Positions 45,366 to 53,557 of a stretch of 57,378 nt of DNA are shown here, one piece after another (positions within the stretch are counted from its first letter, which is position 1; every line of letters begins with the position of its first letter). The DNA is from Candidatus Lambdaproteobacteria bacterium RIFOXYD2_FULL_56_26 (GTDB taxonomy: Bacteria; SAR324; XYD2-FULL-50-16), in the NCBI GenBank assembly GCA_001783715.1, contig MFNF01000065.1, positions 1-57,378 of the forward strand, written 5' to 3'. A program made the position numbers and the translations under genes. The notes beneath the pieces are model-generated. The model saw nothing but the letters and a program-made list of their open reading frames with translations. It was not told where the DNA came from and ran no database searches.

Positions 45366-46346
45366 TCAAAAGAGGTACCCCAGCTTGACCTCAAAATCGC
45401 TGAAGGTTTCGGTGTACAGCTGGGAAACCTTTTCGTTTCCAAAGGCAAAACCCAAAACCATCCCCTCTTTGGGCACCCACAAGACCCCACCTCTACTGGA
45501 GTTCCTCGTCACTCCCGAAGACTGGCCGGAGACCGGGTCGATCAAGGTGACGTTTTCCTCTTCCACGGCACTGGAGGCAGAAAACAAAAGGCCGCTGATC
45601 TCCAACTCAAGGGAGGCCAATTGGGTGTCCGTGGCCGGATGGACCGCCTGGGCTTTGGTCAGGTAGGCCGACTGTACCGCCTTGCCGGCGTTGATCCAAC
45701 CCACCTCGACCCGAAACCGAGACCCCCCGGGGGCACCAAACCGCAGCCCCACTCCGGCCATCGTTTCCGTCCAGTTGTTGTCCACGGTCAAGTCCGACTT
45801 CTCCTTCACCTTGGCATAACCTCCGCCGGCATAAAAGGAGTCCCCGATTTTTACCGACAGGTCCCCGGCGGTTTTGTCCAACTTGGTCTTGACCTGGACG
45901 GCGGTGGCGCTCATCCACTGTACCTTGGAATCAGTCTCAGTCCGCAGGCCCAGGTTCGCAAAGTCCGACCCCAACACCGAAAACGAGGCCCGCTGCCGGT
46001 CTCGCTTGAGGGTCACCGGGTGATCGAACCCCGTACCCGGCTTGGTGTTGGGACGGTCTCCGGTGCTGCTGAGCTCCACGGCCAGGGTAGAAAATTGCAC
46101 CCCCACCAGACCAGTCAGTCTCCCGCCGGTGTATTTGATCACTTCCAGATCCCCGACCTTCCTGCTGCCGCTGTGGTCCGAATAAGAACTGCCCACCACG
46201 TCCCCTTCCCGCCAGCCCGCCGCCCCGGCCGACAAGGTAGGTTGGGTTGGGTCCAGCGCCGGGACCACCACCTGGGCCGAAAGACTGCCACCAGCGGCCA
46301 TCAGGCTCGCCAGCACCAGCCCCCTTTTGATCCAATCACTAGCCAT
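45366..46346 (-). CDS. predicted outer-membrane beta-barrel protein, paralogue A
   Basis: 326 aa. Signal peptide (GLVLASLMAAGGSLSAQ) and then QVVVPALDPTQPTLSAGAAGW. The rest alternates polar and nonpolar residues in short strands and ends in GYLF, a C-terminal Phe typical of outer-membrane barrels. No known family recognised. Closely related in layout to the next gene upstream (46361-47287): same QVV-PA-DP start after the signal, same kind of Phe-ending, similar length. Convergent with the glycosyltransferase (16-base gap). Confidence 0.7.
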   Translation of the reverse strand: MASDWIKRGLVLASLMAAGGSLSAQVVVPALDPTQPTLSAGAAGWREGDVVGSSYSDHSGSRKVGDLEVIKYTGGRLTGLVGVQFSTLAVELSSTGDRPNTKPGTGFDHPVTLKRDRQRASFSVLGSDFANLGLRTETDSKVQWMSATAVQVKTKLDKTAGDLSVKIGDSFYAGGGYAKVKEKSDLTVDNNWTETMAGVGLRFGAPGGSRFRVEVGWINAGKAVQSAYLTKAQAVHPATDTQLASLELEISGLLFSASSAVEEENVTLIDPVSGQSSGVTRNSSRGGVLWVPKEGMVLGFAFGNEKVSQLYTETFSDFEVKLGYLF

Positions 46347-46360
46347 CTCTCCCTCTCCGG

Positions 46361-47287
46361 TTACAAGAACCCAAACCCAAGCGTAGCTCCATAGCCTCGC
46401 TCTTTGTACATCTTACTCCCCAATTGTTCGTCCGCCAAGGTGCGGTAAAAAATAAGCGAAAAGGACAACTTCCGGTAGCCCAGGCCATAACGAATCCGGG
46501 TTAGATGTTGGTCCCCTTCTCTGACCAAGGCGGGAAAGGTTTTGGTGGTCGTGCTGCCGGCGCTGAGATACCAGCGGCTCCACAGCAGTTCCAGGTCGGC
46601 ATTTTGCTCCCAGGTCTTGTGGTGGATCGTCTCCAGCCCGGTGCCGCCCGCAACCAAGGGAGAGGATACCAACGACCCTTCCAGGCGAAACATGGAGCTG
46701 TCCGGGTCGCCATACACCAAGGCGAGGCCGCCCAACATTTCGTTCCACTGTTTGTCTTCCACGGCGGCCACCTTTTCGGTGATCCGGTTCATCCCAACAG
46801 CGCCAAAAAACCCTTCCCCCAGACGAAAGCCAAAGCTGCCGCCAAACCCACTTTGTTGGCGAAAAATCCCCCGGCTCTCCTTGGCCCGAGAAATCCCGCC
46901 CAGGCCCACCGAGACCCGCCCCTCCCCCCGCACGGCGATGGAGCCGGAACTTTCGTTTTGTGAAGACGGGTAGAGCAGATCGCTGGTTGCGTCCCAGACC
47001 GCCAGGTCGTCAGAGCCGTTCGAGGCCAGCTCAATGGTAATCGCAGAAGGCTGGATCACCAACAGCCCGGAACTGCCGAAGTTGTGGTCCGGGACCTTTT
47101 GCTGGTCCGTCTTTTGTCCGCCAAACTGGGTCGCCATGGCCACACTGGTGCCGAAGCGCCAGCTGGAAGCGGCGGCCAGTTTGGAGGGCCGAGCGGGGTC
47201 TATAGCCGGGGTAACCACCTGCCCCCAAGATATGCCGGGGTTTAAGGCCAGCCCTACCCCCAAAAGCAGCAACCAAAGATGTTTCAT
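46361..47287 (-). CDS. predicted outer-membrane beta-barrel protein, paralogue B
   Basis: 308 aa. The ATG at 47287 opens a signal peptide (KHLWLLLLGVGLALNPGISWG), and the mature protein begins QVVTPAIDPARPSKLAAASSW, parallel to paralogue A. Strand-like segments end in YGATLGFGFL. Several lines (LGGLALVYGDPDSSMFRLEG versus GVGLRFGAPGGSRFRVEV in A) show common ancestry, so this is an old tandem duplication. 14 bases before A, same operon. Function unknown. Confidence 0.7.
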   Translation of the reverse strand: MKHLWLLLLGVGLALNPGISWGQVVTPAIDPARPSKLAAASSWRFGTSVAMATQFGGQKTDQQKVPDHNFGSSGLLVIQPSAITIELASNGSDDLAVWDATSDLLYPSSQNESSGSIAVRGEGRVSVGLGGISRAKESRGIFRQQSGFGGSFGFRLGEGFFGAVGMNRITEKVAAVEDKQWNEMLGGLALVYGDPDSSMFRLEGSLVSSPLVAGGTGLETIHHKTWEQNADLELLWSRWYLSAGSTTTKTFPALVREGDQHLTRIRYGLGYRKLSFSLIFYRTLADEQLGSKMYKERGYGATLGFGFL

Positions 47288-47453
47288 AGTTCGACAATCC
47301 TGACCAAAAAACCTTTTGTTTCGACAATTTTGCAGCTTGCTCTGCCGCCCAAAGCGAGGCAGGATCAAGCAGGAACGAAGCCAAGCGGCGCTCGGGCCAC
47401 TGGAGAAAATCCTTGCCACAAGGGTTACCCCAATCCAAAGGACTGCAAAAATT

Positions 47454-48176
47454 ATGCAATTAACTGTCGGTATCCTGCAATATTGTCCAACCAAAGGGCC
47501 GACTCTGCCCAATGTAGAAATATTGACCGACTGGATCAAAACCGCCGCCCAGAGCGGAGCCCGGTTGGTGTTGCTGCCCGAGATGAGCCTCAACGGCTAC
47601 CTTTATCGGTCAAAATCCCAAATCCAATCTTTGGCGGAGGAAGCGCAAGGTCCCAGTTTCGCCCATTTCTCCCAACTTTGCAAACAACTGGGGGTTTATC
47701 TGGTGTACGGATTTGCGGAAAAGAAGGCCCCACGTCTGTACAACAGCCAAAATCTCATCGGCCCGGGGGGGGAGCTGCTGGGGACCTACCAAAAGCGGCA
47801 CCTCTTTGAGGCAGATCGACCCTGGGCAAGCGCCGGTTCCGGTCCGTTCCTTGCCGTCCCTACCCCCATTGGCCGTTTGGGGTTGGGTATCTGCATGGAC
47901 CTCAACTTCAACGATTTACCTTTTTTTCACCAGCAACAGAAAACCGACCTGCTGTGCCTGAGTATGCATTGGTTGGAAGAGGGACAAAACGTCAACCAAT
48001 ACTGGTCTGCCCGGCTCCTGCCCTTTGACGGGGTGACCCTGATCGCCAATGGACACGGATTGGACCAGGGAACCCACTATGCCGGACGCTCCGGGGCCTA
48101 CCACAAAGGGCGGTGGCTGGCCTTGGCCGAACCTTCGGGGGACCGGCTTTTGGTTGTTACGGTTGAAACTAACTAA
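47454..48176 (+). CDS. carbon-nitrogen hydrolase (nitrilase superfamily amidase)
   Basis: 240 aa. Catalytic triad of the superfamily is visible: E43 (LLPEMSLNGY), K114 (YQKRHLF) and C147 (GICMDLNFN). IQSLAEEAQGPSFAHFSQL and LYNSQNLIGPGGELLGTYQK are standard landmarks. Slightly shorter than omega-amidases and lacking further domains; the substrate (an omega-amide, carbamoyl compound or similar) is not predictable. Start at the ATG preceding QLTVGILQY, which matches the first strand of the fold. Divergent from the barrel genes. Confidence 0.88.
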   Translation: MQLTVGILQYCPTKGPTLPNVEILTDWIKTAAQSGARLVLLPEMSLNGYLYRSKSQIQSLAEEAQGPSFAHFSQLCKQLGVYLVYGFAEKKAPRLYNSQNLIGPGGELLGTYQKRHLFEADRPWASAGSGPFLAVPTPIGRLGLGICMDLNFNDLPFFHQQQKTDLLCLSMHWLEEGQNVNQYWSARLLPFDGVTLIANGHGLDQGTHYAGRSGAYHKGRWLALAEPSGDRLLVVTVETN

Positions 48177-48323
48177 TCCAGGAGCCTTTTCTTGGAGACG
48201 AAAGGCTTGCACTTGAAGGCATCATTGCCTAAAATGACCTAAAAACAAGGAATATTGATTTGTTTGGCCGCAGCTCAAAGTTAACAACCATTTCCACCTT
48301 GGAACGAAACCTTAGGGAGCATC

Positions 48324-49910
48324 ATGGCAAGCGAGACTTACGGCATCGAAAAACTGGGCTTTAAAAACATCGGCAAGATCTTCCGCAACCTGACTCCCCA
48401 AGAGTTGGTGGAGCACGAACTGCGGTTGGGGGAAGGTTGCATTGGCCCCAATGGTGCCTTGATGGTGGATACCGGCAAGTTTACCGGTCGTTCCCCCAAG
48501 GACAAGTTCATCGTGGACGAGCCCTCTTCGACCGAAAATATCTGGTGGGGGAACGTCAACCAGAAGATCAAGCCCGAGGTTTTTGAAACCCTCAAGCACC
48601 GGGTCACCGAGTTTTTGTCCGGCAAAGACCTCTACATGTTTGACGGCTTCACCGGGGCGGACAAAAAGTACCAAATGCCCATCCGCATTTTGACCAAAAA
48701 GCCTTGGCACGCCATGTTCGTGCGCAACATGTTTCTTCGGCCCACCGAAGCGGAATTGGAGAATTTCACCCCTGAGTTCACCATCCTCAACGCCGCCATG
48801 TACTTCGAAAAGGAATACAAGGAACTGGGGCTCAACAGTGAAGTCTTCATCATCTTCAACCTCGCCCAAAAATTCGCCATCATTGGCGGGACTCAGTACG
48901 GCGGAGAGATGAAAAAAGGGATCTTCAGCGTCATGAACTACCTTTTGCCGCTCAAGAAGGTGATGTCCATGCATTGTTCGGCCAACGTGGGCAAAAAAGG
49001 CGATGTGGCACTCTTTTTTGGCCTCTCGGGCACCGGCAAAACCACTCTATCAACCGACCCAGAGCGGGCGTTGATCGGCGACGACGAGCACGGCTGGTCG
49101 GACGATGGGGTCTTTAACCTCGAAGGGGGATGTTACGCCAAGGTGATCGACCTCGACCCCGCCAAGGAACCGGACATCTACAACGCCATCCGGTTTGAAT
49201 CGATCCTGGAAAACGTGGTGTACGATGCCAAAAGGAAGGTGGACTACAAGGACAAATCCAAAACCGAAAACACCCGTGTTTCCTACCCTTTGCACCTGAT
49301 TCCCAATTCCAAGATTCCTTCGGTCGCCGGTCACCCCAAGAACATCATCTTCCTGACCTGTGATGCTTTTGGCGTACTGCCGCCGGTCGCTAGGCTGACC
49401 CCGGAACAGGCAAGCTACCACTTCCTCTCCGGGTACACCGCCAAGGTGGCCGGAACCGAGCGTGGGGTCACCGAACCCCAGGCCACCTTCTCCACCTGCT
49501 TTGGGGCCGCCTTTATGACCTTGCGGCCCAAGGTTTATGCCGACCTCTTGGCCGAGAAGGTACACAAGCACAAGGTCAAGGCCTACTTGGTCAACACCGG
49601 TTGGACCGGCGGGGCTTATGGGGTGGGCAAACGGATGAATCTGCCGGACACCCGCAAGATCATCACCGCCATCCTCAACGGCGAGATCGGGGAGTCGGAA
49701 TGGCAACACGACTCGGTCTTTGGGTTTGAGATCCCCCTGCATGTCGGCGGGGTGGATACCGCCATCCTCAACCCCCGGAACACCTGGGCCGACCACCATG
49801 CCTTTGACCAAACCCGGATCAAACTGGCCAAGATGTTCATCGAGAACTTCAAGAAGTACGCCGATGACAACCCCACCTTGGCGGCAGTTGGCCCGGTCGT
49901 GACCGAGTGA
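48324..49910 (+). CDS. pckA: phosphoenolpyruvate carboxykinase (ATP)
   Basis: 528 aa. Decarboxylates and phosphorylates oxaloacetate to PEP for gluconeogenesis. [17 protein letters not shown], the P-loop [26 protein letters not shown] and [15 protein letters not shown] are characteristic of the ATP-using enzyme. Full length. ATG with an AGGGAG upstream. Its TGA overlaps the GTG start of rdgB, so both are translated together. Confidence 0.97.
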   Translation: MASETYGIEKLGFKNIGKIFRNLTPQELVEHELRLGEGCIGPNGALMVDTGKFTGRSPKDKFIVDEPSSTENIWWGNVNQKIKPEVFETLKHRVTEFLSGKDLYMFDGFTGADKKYQMPIRILTKKPWHAMFVRNMFLRPTEAELENFTPEFTILNAAMYFEKEYKELGLNSEVFIIFNLAQKFAIIGGTQYGGEMKKGIFSVMNYLLPLKKVMSMHCSANVGKKGDVALFFGLSGTGKTTLSTDPERALIGDDEHGWSDDGVFNLEGGCYAKVIDLDPAKEPDIYNAIRFESILENVVYDAKRKVDYKDKSKTENTRVSYPLHLIPNSKIPSVAGHPKNIIFLTCDAFGVLPPVARLTPEQASYHFLSGYTAKVAGTERGVTEPQATFSTCFGAAFMTLRPKVYADLLAEKVHKHKVKAYLVNTGWTGGAYGVGKRMNLPDTRKIITAILNGEIGESEWQHDSVFGFEIPLHVGGVDTAILNPRNTWADHHAFDQTRIKLAKMFIENFKKYADDNPTLAAVGPVVTE

Positions 49911-50482
49911 CTTCGGTCAAACGGTTGTTGTTGATCACCGGCAACCCCGGTAAAGCCAGGGAATTCGCTTCCCTGATGCCGGGGTTGACTGTGGAACACA
50001 AGGCTCTGGAGCTTTTGGAGCTCCAGAGCCTCAGTGCACAAGAGGTAGGCCGACACAAGGCCTTGGAAGCCCTCTCCCAACTTCCCGACCGAGAAAAAGT
50101 CCGCTACGATGCCGTCCTGACCGACGACAGCTCCCTTTCCTTCACCGCCCTCAACGGTTTCCCCGGTGCTTTGGTCAAATTCTGCCTGGACGCATTGGGC
50201 CCGGAGGGTTTGGCAGGGTTGTTGGACCAAAAGGATCGATCTGCCGTTGCCGAATGTTGCCTTTCCTTGAGTCTCACCCAAACCGGGGAAGTGATTCAAT
50301 TTATAGGAAAAGTTCCGGGGACCATCCAAGCGCCCCAGGGCAGGGAAGGGTTTGGGTGGGACGGGATATTTTACCCCCAGGGGTCGGACTTAAGTTACGC
50401 CCAACTGTCCCAGGAGCAAAAAAATTCCATCAGCCACCGGAGCGTTGCGGTCAAACAATTGTTGCGGTGGTTGGGGCAATAA
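49907..50482 (+). CDS. rdgB: non-canonical purine NTP pyrophosphatase (RdgB/HAM1)
   Basis: 191 aa, GTG start within the pckA stop. Hydrolyses ITP, dITP and XTP to keep deaminated purines out of nucleic acids. [15 protein letters not shown] (phosphate/purine site), [23 protein letters not shown] (metal-binding acidic residues) and [14 protein letters not shown], then SISHRSVA are all conserved. Some residues vary ([12 protein letters not shown]) but the active-site set is present. Confidence 0.92.
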   Translation: MTSVKRLLLITGNPGKAREFASLMPGLTVEHKALELLELQSLSAQEVGRHKALEALSQLPDREKVRYDAVLTDDSSLSFTALNGFPGALVKFCLDALGPEGLAGLLDQKDRSAVAECCLSLSLTQTGEVIQFIGKVPGTIQAPQGREGFGWDGIFYPQGSDLSYAQLSQEQKNSISHRSVAVKQLLRWLGQ

Positions 50483-50565
50483 ATTTCTTGGCTTTTGTTT
50501 TGGGTTGCCGGTAGTCTGGGGCCAATGTCTTTTCCATTCTAACACCCAAACAACTGGAGTACCCC

Positions 50566-51804
50566 ATGGCCCTCGACCTTTCCCTCTATTACGCCACCAA
50601 CCGCAACCCCACCGACTGCGGTGGCGACCCCGTCGCTCTCAACCAAGTCAAAGCCTTTGGCACCGAACCTTACCTCCCCCGGCACGGCTACATCACCTTC
50701 GGCAAGTTGACCGTCAAATTGGAGGAATCCGCCGTCCAAAACTGCCTCCAACAATCGATCAACGACATGGGCCAGGGGGACGGTGAAGCGCTGGCCGCCT
50801 TGGTCAAACAAGAACGGATCCAGGTCACCCCCTACGTTGACCCTTTGGGCAAAACGGAAAAAACGTTGGACCCCAAGGAATTTGGGTCCCACCATTTTGC
50901 CCTGGACCTGGAACAGGAGATGAAACAAACCGAATTGGGAGGCAAGGGCTGCGACCTGTTGGTTTACATCCACGGCTTTAACGTCAGCTGGGAAGAAGCG
51001 GTCGGCGGGGCTTTGGCACTGCAACTGATGTACAACCACAAGCGGCCGGTCGCCCAAAGGGGTCAAAATCCCGACTCGGACCAAAAGATTCGCCCTTCCA
51101 GGCCCATCAAGGTGATCTTGTTTTCTTGGCCTTCCAACGGACAAATGCTCCCCTTCCAGTCCTACCGATCAGACCTGCAAGACGTAAATCTGACCGATGT
51201 GGCCTTTGCCCGGGGCTTTTTGATCCTTGCGGACAAACTCAAGACCCGGAGGGAAGAAAACAGGGATGCCAACCAAACCGTCCGCCTCAAAGATCGGCAG
51301 AGGGAAGATTGCGGCGGCAGGGTCTATTTGCTCTGCCATTCAATGGGCAACTTTGTGTTGCAAAAGACGCTGGCCAAGATGCGCAGCTTGAGCAAAGGCA
51401 CCGCAAGGCACCCCAACCTCTTTACCCACGCCTTTTTGTGCGCCCCCGACGTGGACGCAGATGCCTTGGCCCAAGGGCAGCCTTTGAACCCCTTGCTCGA
51501 AGTGGCCCAGGAGGTGAGCGTTTATTTTAACACCGAAGACCTAGCCATGTGGATCTCCGATCACACCAAAGGGAACCCGCAGCGGTTGGGACAAGTCGGA
51601 ACCAGGGGATTGATCGAAAAGGGGATCTACAACATCGACTGCAGCGACGTGGTCCACGGAGTGACCGAACACAGCTACTACCTCAACGGCTCCGTAGCCC
51701 AAGACATCACCCAGACCCTGGCCCGGTGGGACCAAAACCACAAGAGCCGCAGCCGCAACAAGGCCAGCGACCCGGGCACCTTTGTGATCAAACCGGTGCA
51801 TTAA
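50566..51804 (+). CDS. alpha/beta hydrolase, DUF900 family
   Basis: 412 aa. The oxyanion strand LLVYIHGFNVSWEEA (about 131-145), VILFSWPSNG (183-192) and the nucleophile elbow LLCHSMGNFVLQ with Ser259 match DUF900 hydrolases. A late His in HGVTEHSYY may complete the triad. No signal peptide. Substrate unknown; relatives are annotated as esterase/lipase-like. SD CTGGAG. The C-terminal tail is basic (KSRSRNKAS). Its end overlaps the convergent coaD stop by four bases. Confidence 0.85.
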   Translation: MALDLSLYYATNRNPTDCGGDPVALNQVKAFGTEPYLPRHGYITFGKLTVKLEESAVQNCLQQSINDMGQGDGEALAALVKQERIQVTPYVDPLGKTEKTLDPKEFGSHHFALDLEQEMKQTELGGKGCDLLVYIHGFNVSWEEAVGGALALQLMYNHKRPVAQRGQNPDSDQKIRPSRPIKVILFSWPSNGQMLPFQSYRSDLQDVNLTDVAFARGFLILADKLKTRREENRDANQTVRLKDRQREDCGGRVYLLCHSMGNFVLQKTLAKMRSLSKGTARHPNLFTHAFLCAPDVDADALAQGQPLNPLLEVAQEVSVYFNTEDLAMWISDHTKGNPQRLGQVGTRGLIEKGIYNIDCSDVVHGVTEHSYYLNGSVAQDITQTLARWDQNHKSRSRNKASDPGTFVIKPVH

Positions 51805-52295
51805 GTCCGGTGCAGTTCCCGGAGCAGTTTTTTGGCCACCGAATCCAGTACATAGGCCGAGACCTGCTCCCCCAAAAGGGCCAGTTCCCGCACCATAGAG
51901 CTGCTGACCCCAACCAGCTTGGGGTCGGCAAGCATCACCAAGGTTTCCAGTTGGTCACTGATCCCTTTGTACCCTTGGGCCAATTCCCATTCGACGGCAA
52001 AATCCTGTTGTCCCCTCATCCCCCGAATAATTACTCCCGCCCCCTGGGCCAAAGCGTAGCGGGCCACGGAGCCCTCGAAGGAGTCGATCACCACATTCTG
52101 GAGCTTGAAAAAATCCACGTAATCTTGCATCATGTCCAATCGGCTCTGAGTCGAGAAAACCGAAGGCTTGGACGGATTTACCGCCGCCAACCAGTGCACC
52201 CGTCCAAAAACCTTGGCGGCCCGCACCAGGATGTCTGCATGTCCCCAAGTCGGGGGGCTGGCGCTGGTAGGGTAGAGGGCAATCATTTGGCTCAT
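51801..52295 (-). CDS. coaD: phosphopantetheine adenylyltransferase with a divergent P-loop region
   Basis: 164 aa. Joins ATP and 4'-phosphopantetheine to dephospho-CoA. The nucleotidyltransferase TxGH motif is kept (PTWGHADI, His19), as are GVIIRGMRGQQDFAVEWELAQ and VSSSMVREL. The normally very constant YPGSFDP loop, however, reads YPTSASP. Length is normal. Start overlaps the stop of the small Cys-rich gene (ATGA). Confidence 0.9.
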   Translation of the reverse strand: MSQMIALYPTSASPPTWGHADILVRAAKVFGRVHWLAAVNPSKPSVFSTQSRLDMMQDYVDFFKLQNVVIDSFEGSVARYALAQGAGVIIRGMRGQQDFAVEWELAQGYKGISDQLETLVMLADPKLVGVSSSMVRELALLGEQVSAYVLDSVAKKLLRELHRT

Positions 52296-52480
52296 GTGGC
52301 TTTTTTAGGTTTAGGGTCAAAAAAGAGGCAGGGCTGGCCCGATGCGCTAAAAACCTCCATTGAGGGGACCTTCACCGATTTAAAACCCCAATGACGGCAG
52401 CCGTAGGGGTGGCGAGGTTCCCATGTGACGTAATAATGACGGCACAAATGGCAACGAGGGTGATCCAGAGGCTCAACCAT
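52292..52480 (-). CDS. small Cys-rich protein (putative metal-binding)
   Basis: 62 aa. The start at 52480 is inside a longer open frame, but that extension overlaps the divergent OYE gene's start region and has no support. Four Cys: HPRCHLCRHYYVTWEPRHPYGCRHWGFKS...SGQPC, a C-x2-C-x15-C-x20-C spacing that suggests a zinc site. The same pattern occurs in short uncharacterised proteins of many bacteria (some misnamed uracil-DNA glycosylase). Stop overlaps the coaD start, so co-translated. Confidence 0.75.
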   Translation of the reverse strand: MVEPLDHPRCHLCRHYYVTWEPRHPYGCRHWGFKSVKVPSMEVFSASGQPCLFFDPKPKKAT

Positions 52481-52577
52481 AGTAACAACCAGTTTCTCCG
52501 AACGTATGGCCAGTATAGGTCTTGTTCGAAGCGAAGTAAATCTGAATAACGAACAAACCCCTTTTGCGTGAGACTCC

Positions 52578-53552
52578 ATGTCCCTGTTCGATTCGTTTAA
52601 ACTTGGCAACCTGCGGGCGAAAAACCGAATCCTTGTTCCCCCTTACCACGACGGCTTGGCCCAAAAAGACGGCCGGGTCTCCCACGCCATTTACGAGCAT
52701 GTGATGCGGCTGGTCCGCCAAGGGGCCGGGGTGGTGATCCTCAACTCCGCTTATGTCACCCAGCAGGGCAAATCCCACTCCCTCCAACTGGGCATCGCCG
52801 AAGAGGACCATCTGGCGGGGCTCAAAAACTTGGTCAAACACATCAAGGCGGAAGGGGTGATTGCCGGGGTAAGGCTCAGCCACGCCGGGGCCAAGACCAA
52901 CGAGAAGATCTGTGGCGAACAACCCATCGGTCCTTCGGCGATCAACTTCGGCAAGGACTACGACCTCAGCCGCCCCTTTGATTCGGACGATGTAGAAGAA
53001 CTTTGCCTCTTTTACTCCCACGCCATCGAACGGGCCGAAGAAGCAGGCTTTGACTTTGTGGAACTCAACGGAGCCCAACAACAGCTCCTCGACCAGTGCC
53101 TTCACCCCCGGTACAACACCCGGGAAGACGAATATGGCGGCAAGCTGGAAAACCGGCTCCGTCTGGCCTGTGAGATCATCCAAGCGATGAAGGCTCGGGT
53201 AGAAAACCGGTTGATGGTCGGCTATTTCTTTTCGATCCACGACAAACTGGAAGACGGATTCAACGAAAAGTCCCTCAAGACCATGATCAAAACCTTGGAA
53301 AAGGCGGGGGTTGACCTCTTCCACCCGATCACCATCCATGTGATGAACAAGTTTTTTGAATCGGAAGAAACCCTGCTCGAATGGGTAGCCAAAGCGACCG
53401 ACAAGTCGATCATTGTCGAGGGCAACATCAAGTCCACCCAAGTGTTAAAAGAGGTTTTGGCCATCGACAAGGCGACCATGTATGGGATCGACAAGGCGCT
53501 GTTTGCCCGGCCCAACTGGTTCCAGTTCCTGCAAAAGAAAATCGCCGGCTAA
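52578..53552 (+). CDS. OYE-family NADH:flavin oxidoreductase, atypical
   Basis: 324 aa. FMN-binding TIM barrel of the old yellow enzyme type. LFDSFKLGNLRAKNRILVPPYHDGLAQKDGRVS is the first strand region. ELNGAQQQLLDQCLHPRYNTREDEYGGKLENRLRLACEII matches the family's second half, although the usual HGAHGYL is NGAQQQL. The usual substrate His-His/Asn pair is not obvious (LSHAGAKTNEK). No Fe-S Cys cluster or second flavin domain, so it is the short form. Physiological substrate unknown. Six bases before the RNase gene. Confidence 0.85.
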   Translation: MSLFDSFKLGNLRAKNRILVPPYHDGLAQKDGRVSHAIYEHVMRLVRQGAGVVILNSAYVTQQGKSHSLQLGIAEEDHLAGLKNLVKHIKAEGVIAGVRLSHAGAKTNEKICGEQPIGPSAINFGKDYDLSRPFDSDDVEELCLFYSHAIERAEEAGFDFVELNGAQQQLLDQCLHPRYNTREDEYGGKLENRLRLACEIIQAMKARVENRLMVGYFFSIHDKLEDGFNEKSLKTMIKTLEKAGVDLFHPITIHVMNKFFESEETLLEWVAKATDKSIIVEGNIKSTQVLKEVLAIDKATMYGIDKALFARPNWFQFLQKKIAG

Positions 53553-53557
53553 ACCCA

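Noticed and set aside
48183-48207. AGCCTTT/AAAGGCT hairpin after the nitrilase gene.
   Set aside because: Seven pairs with an eleven-base loop and no following T-run; too weak to call a terminator.
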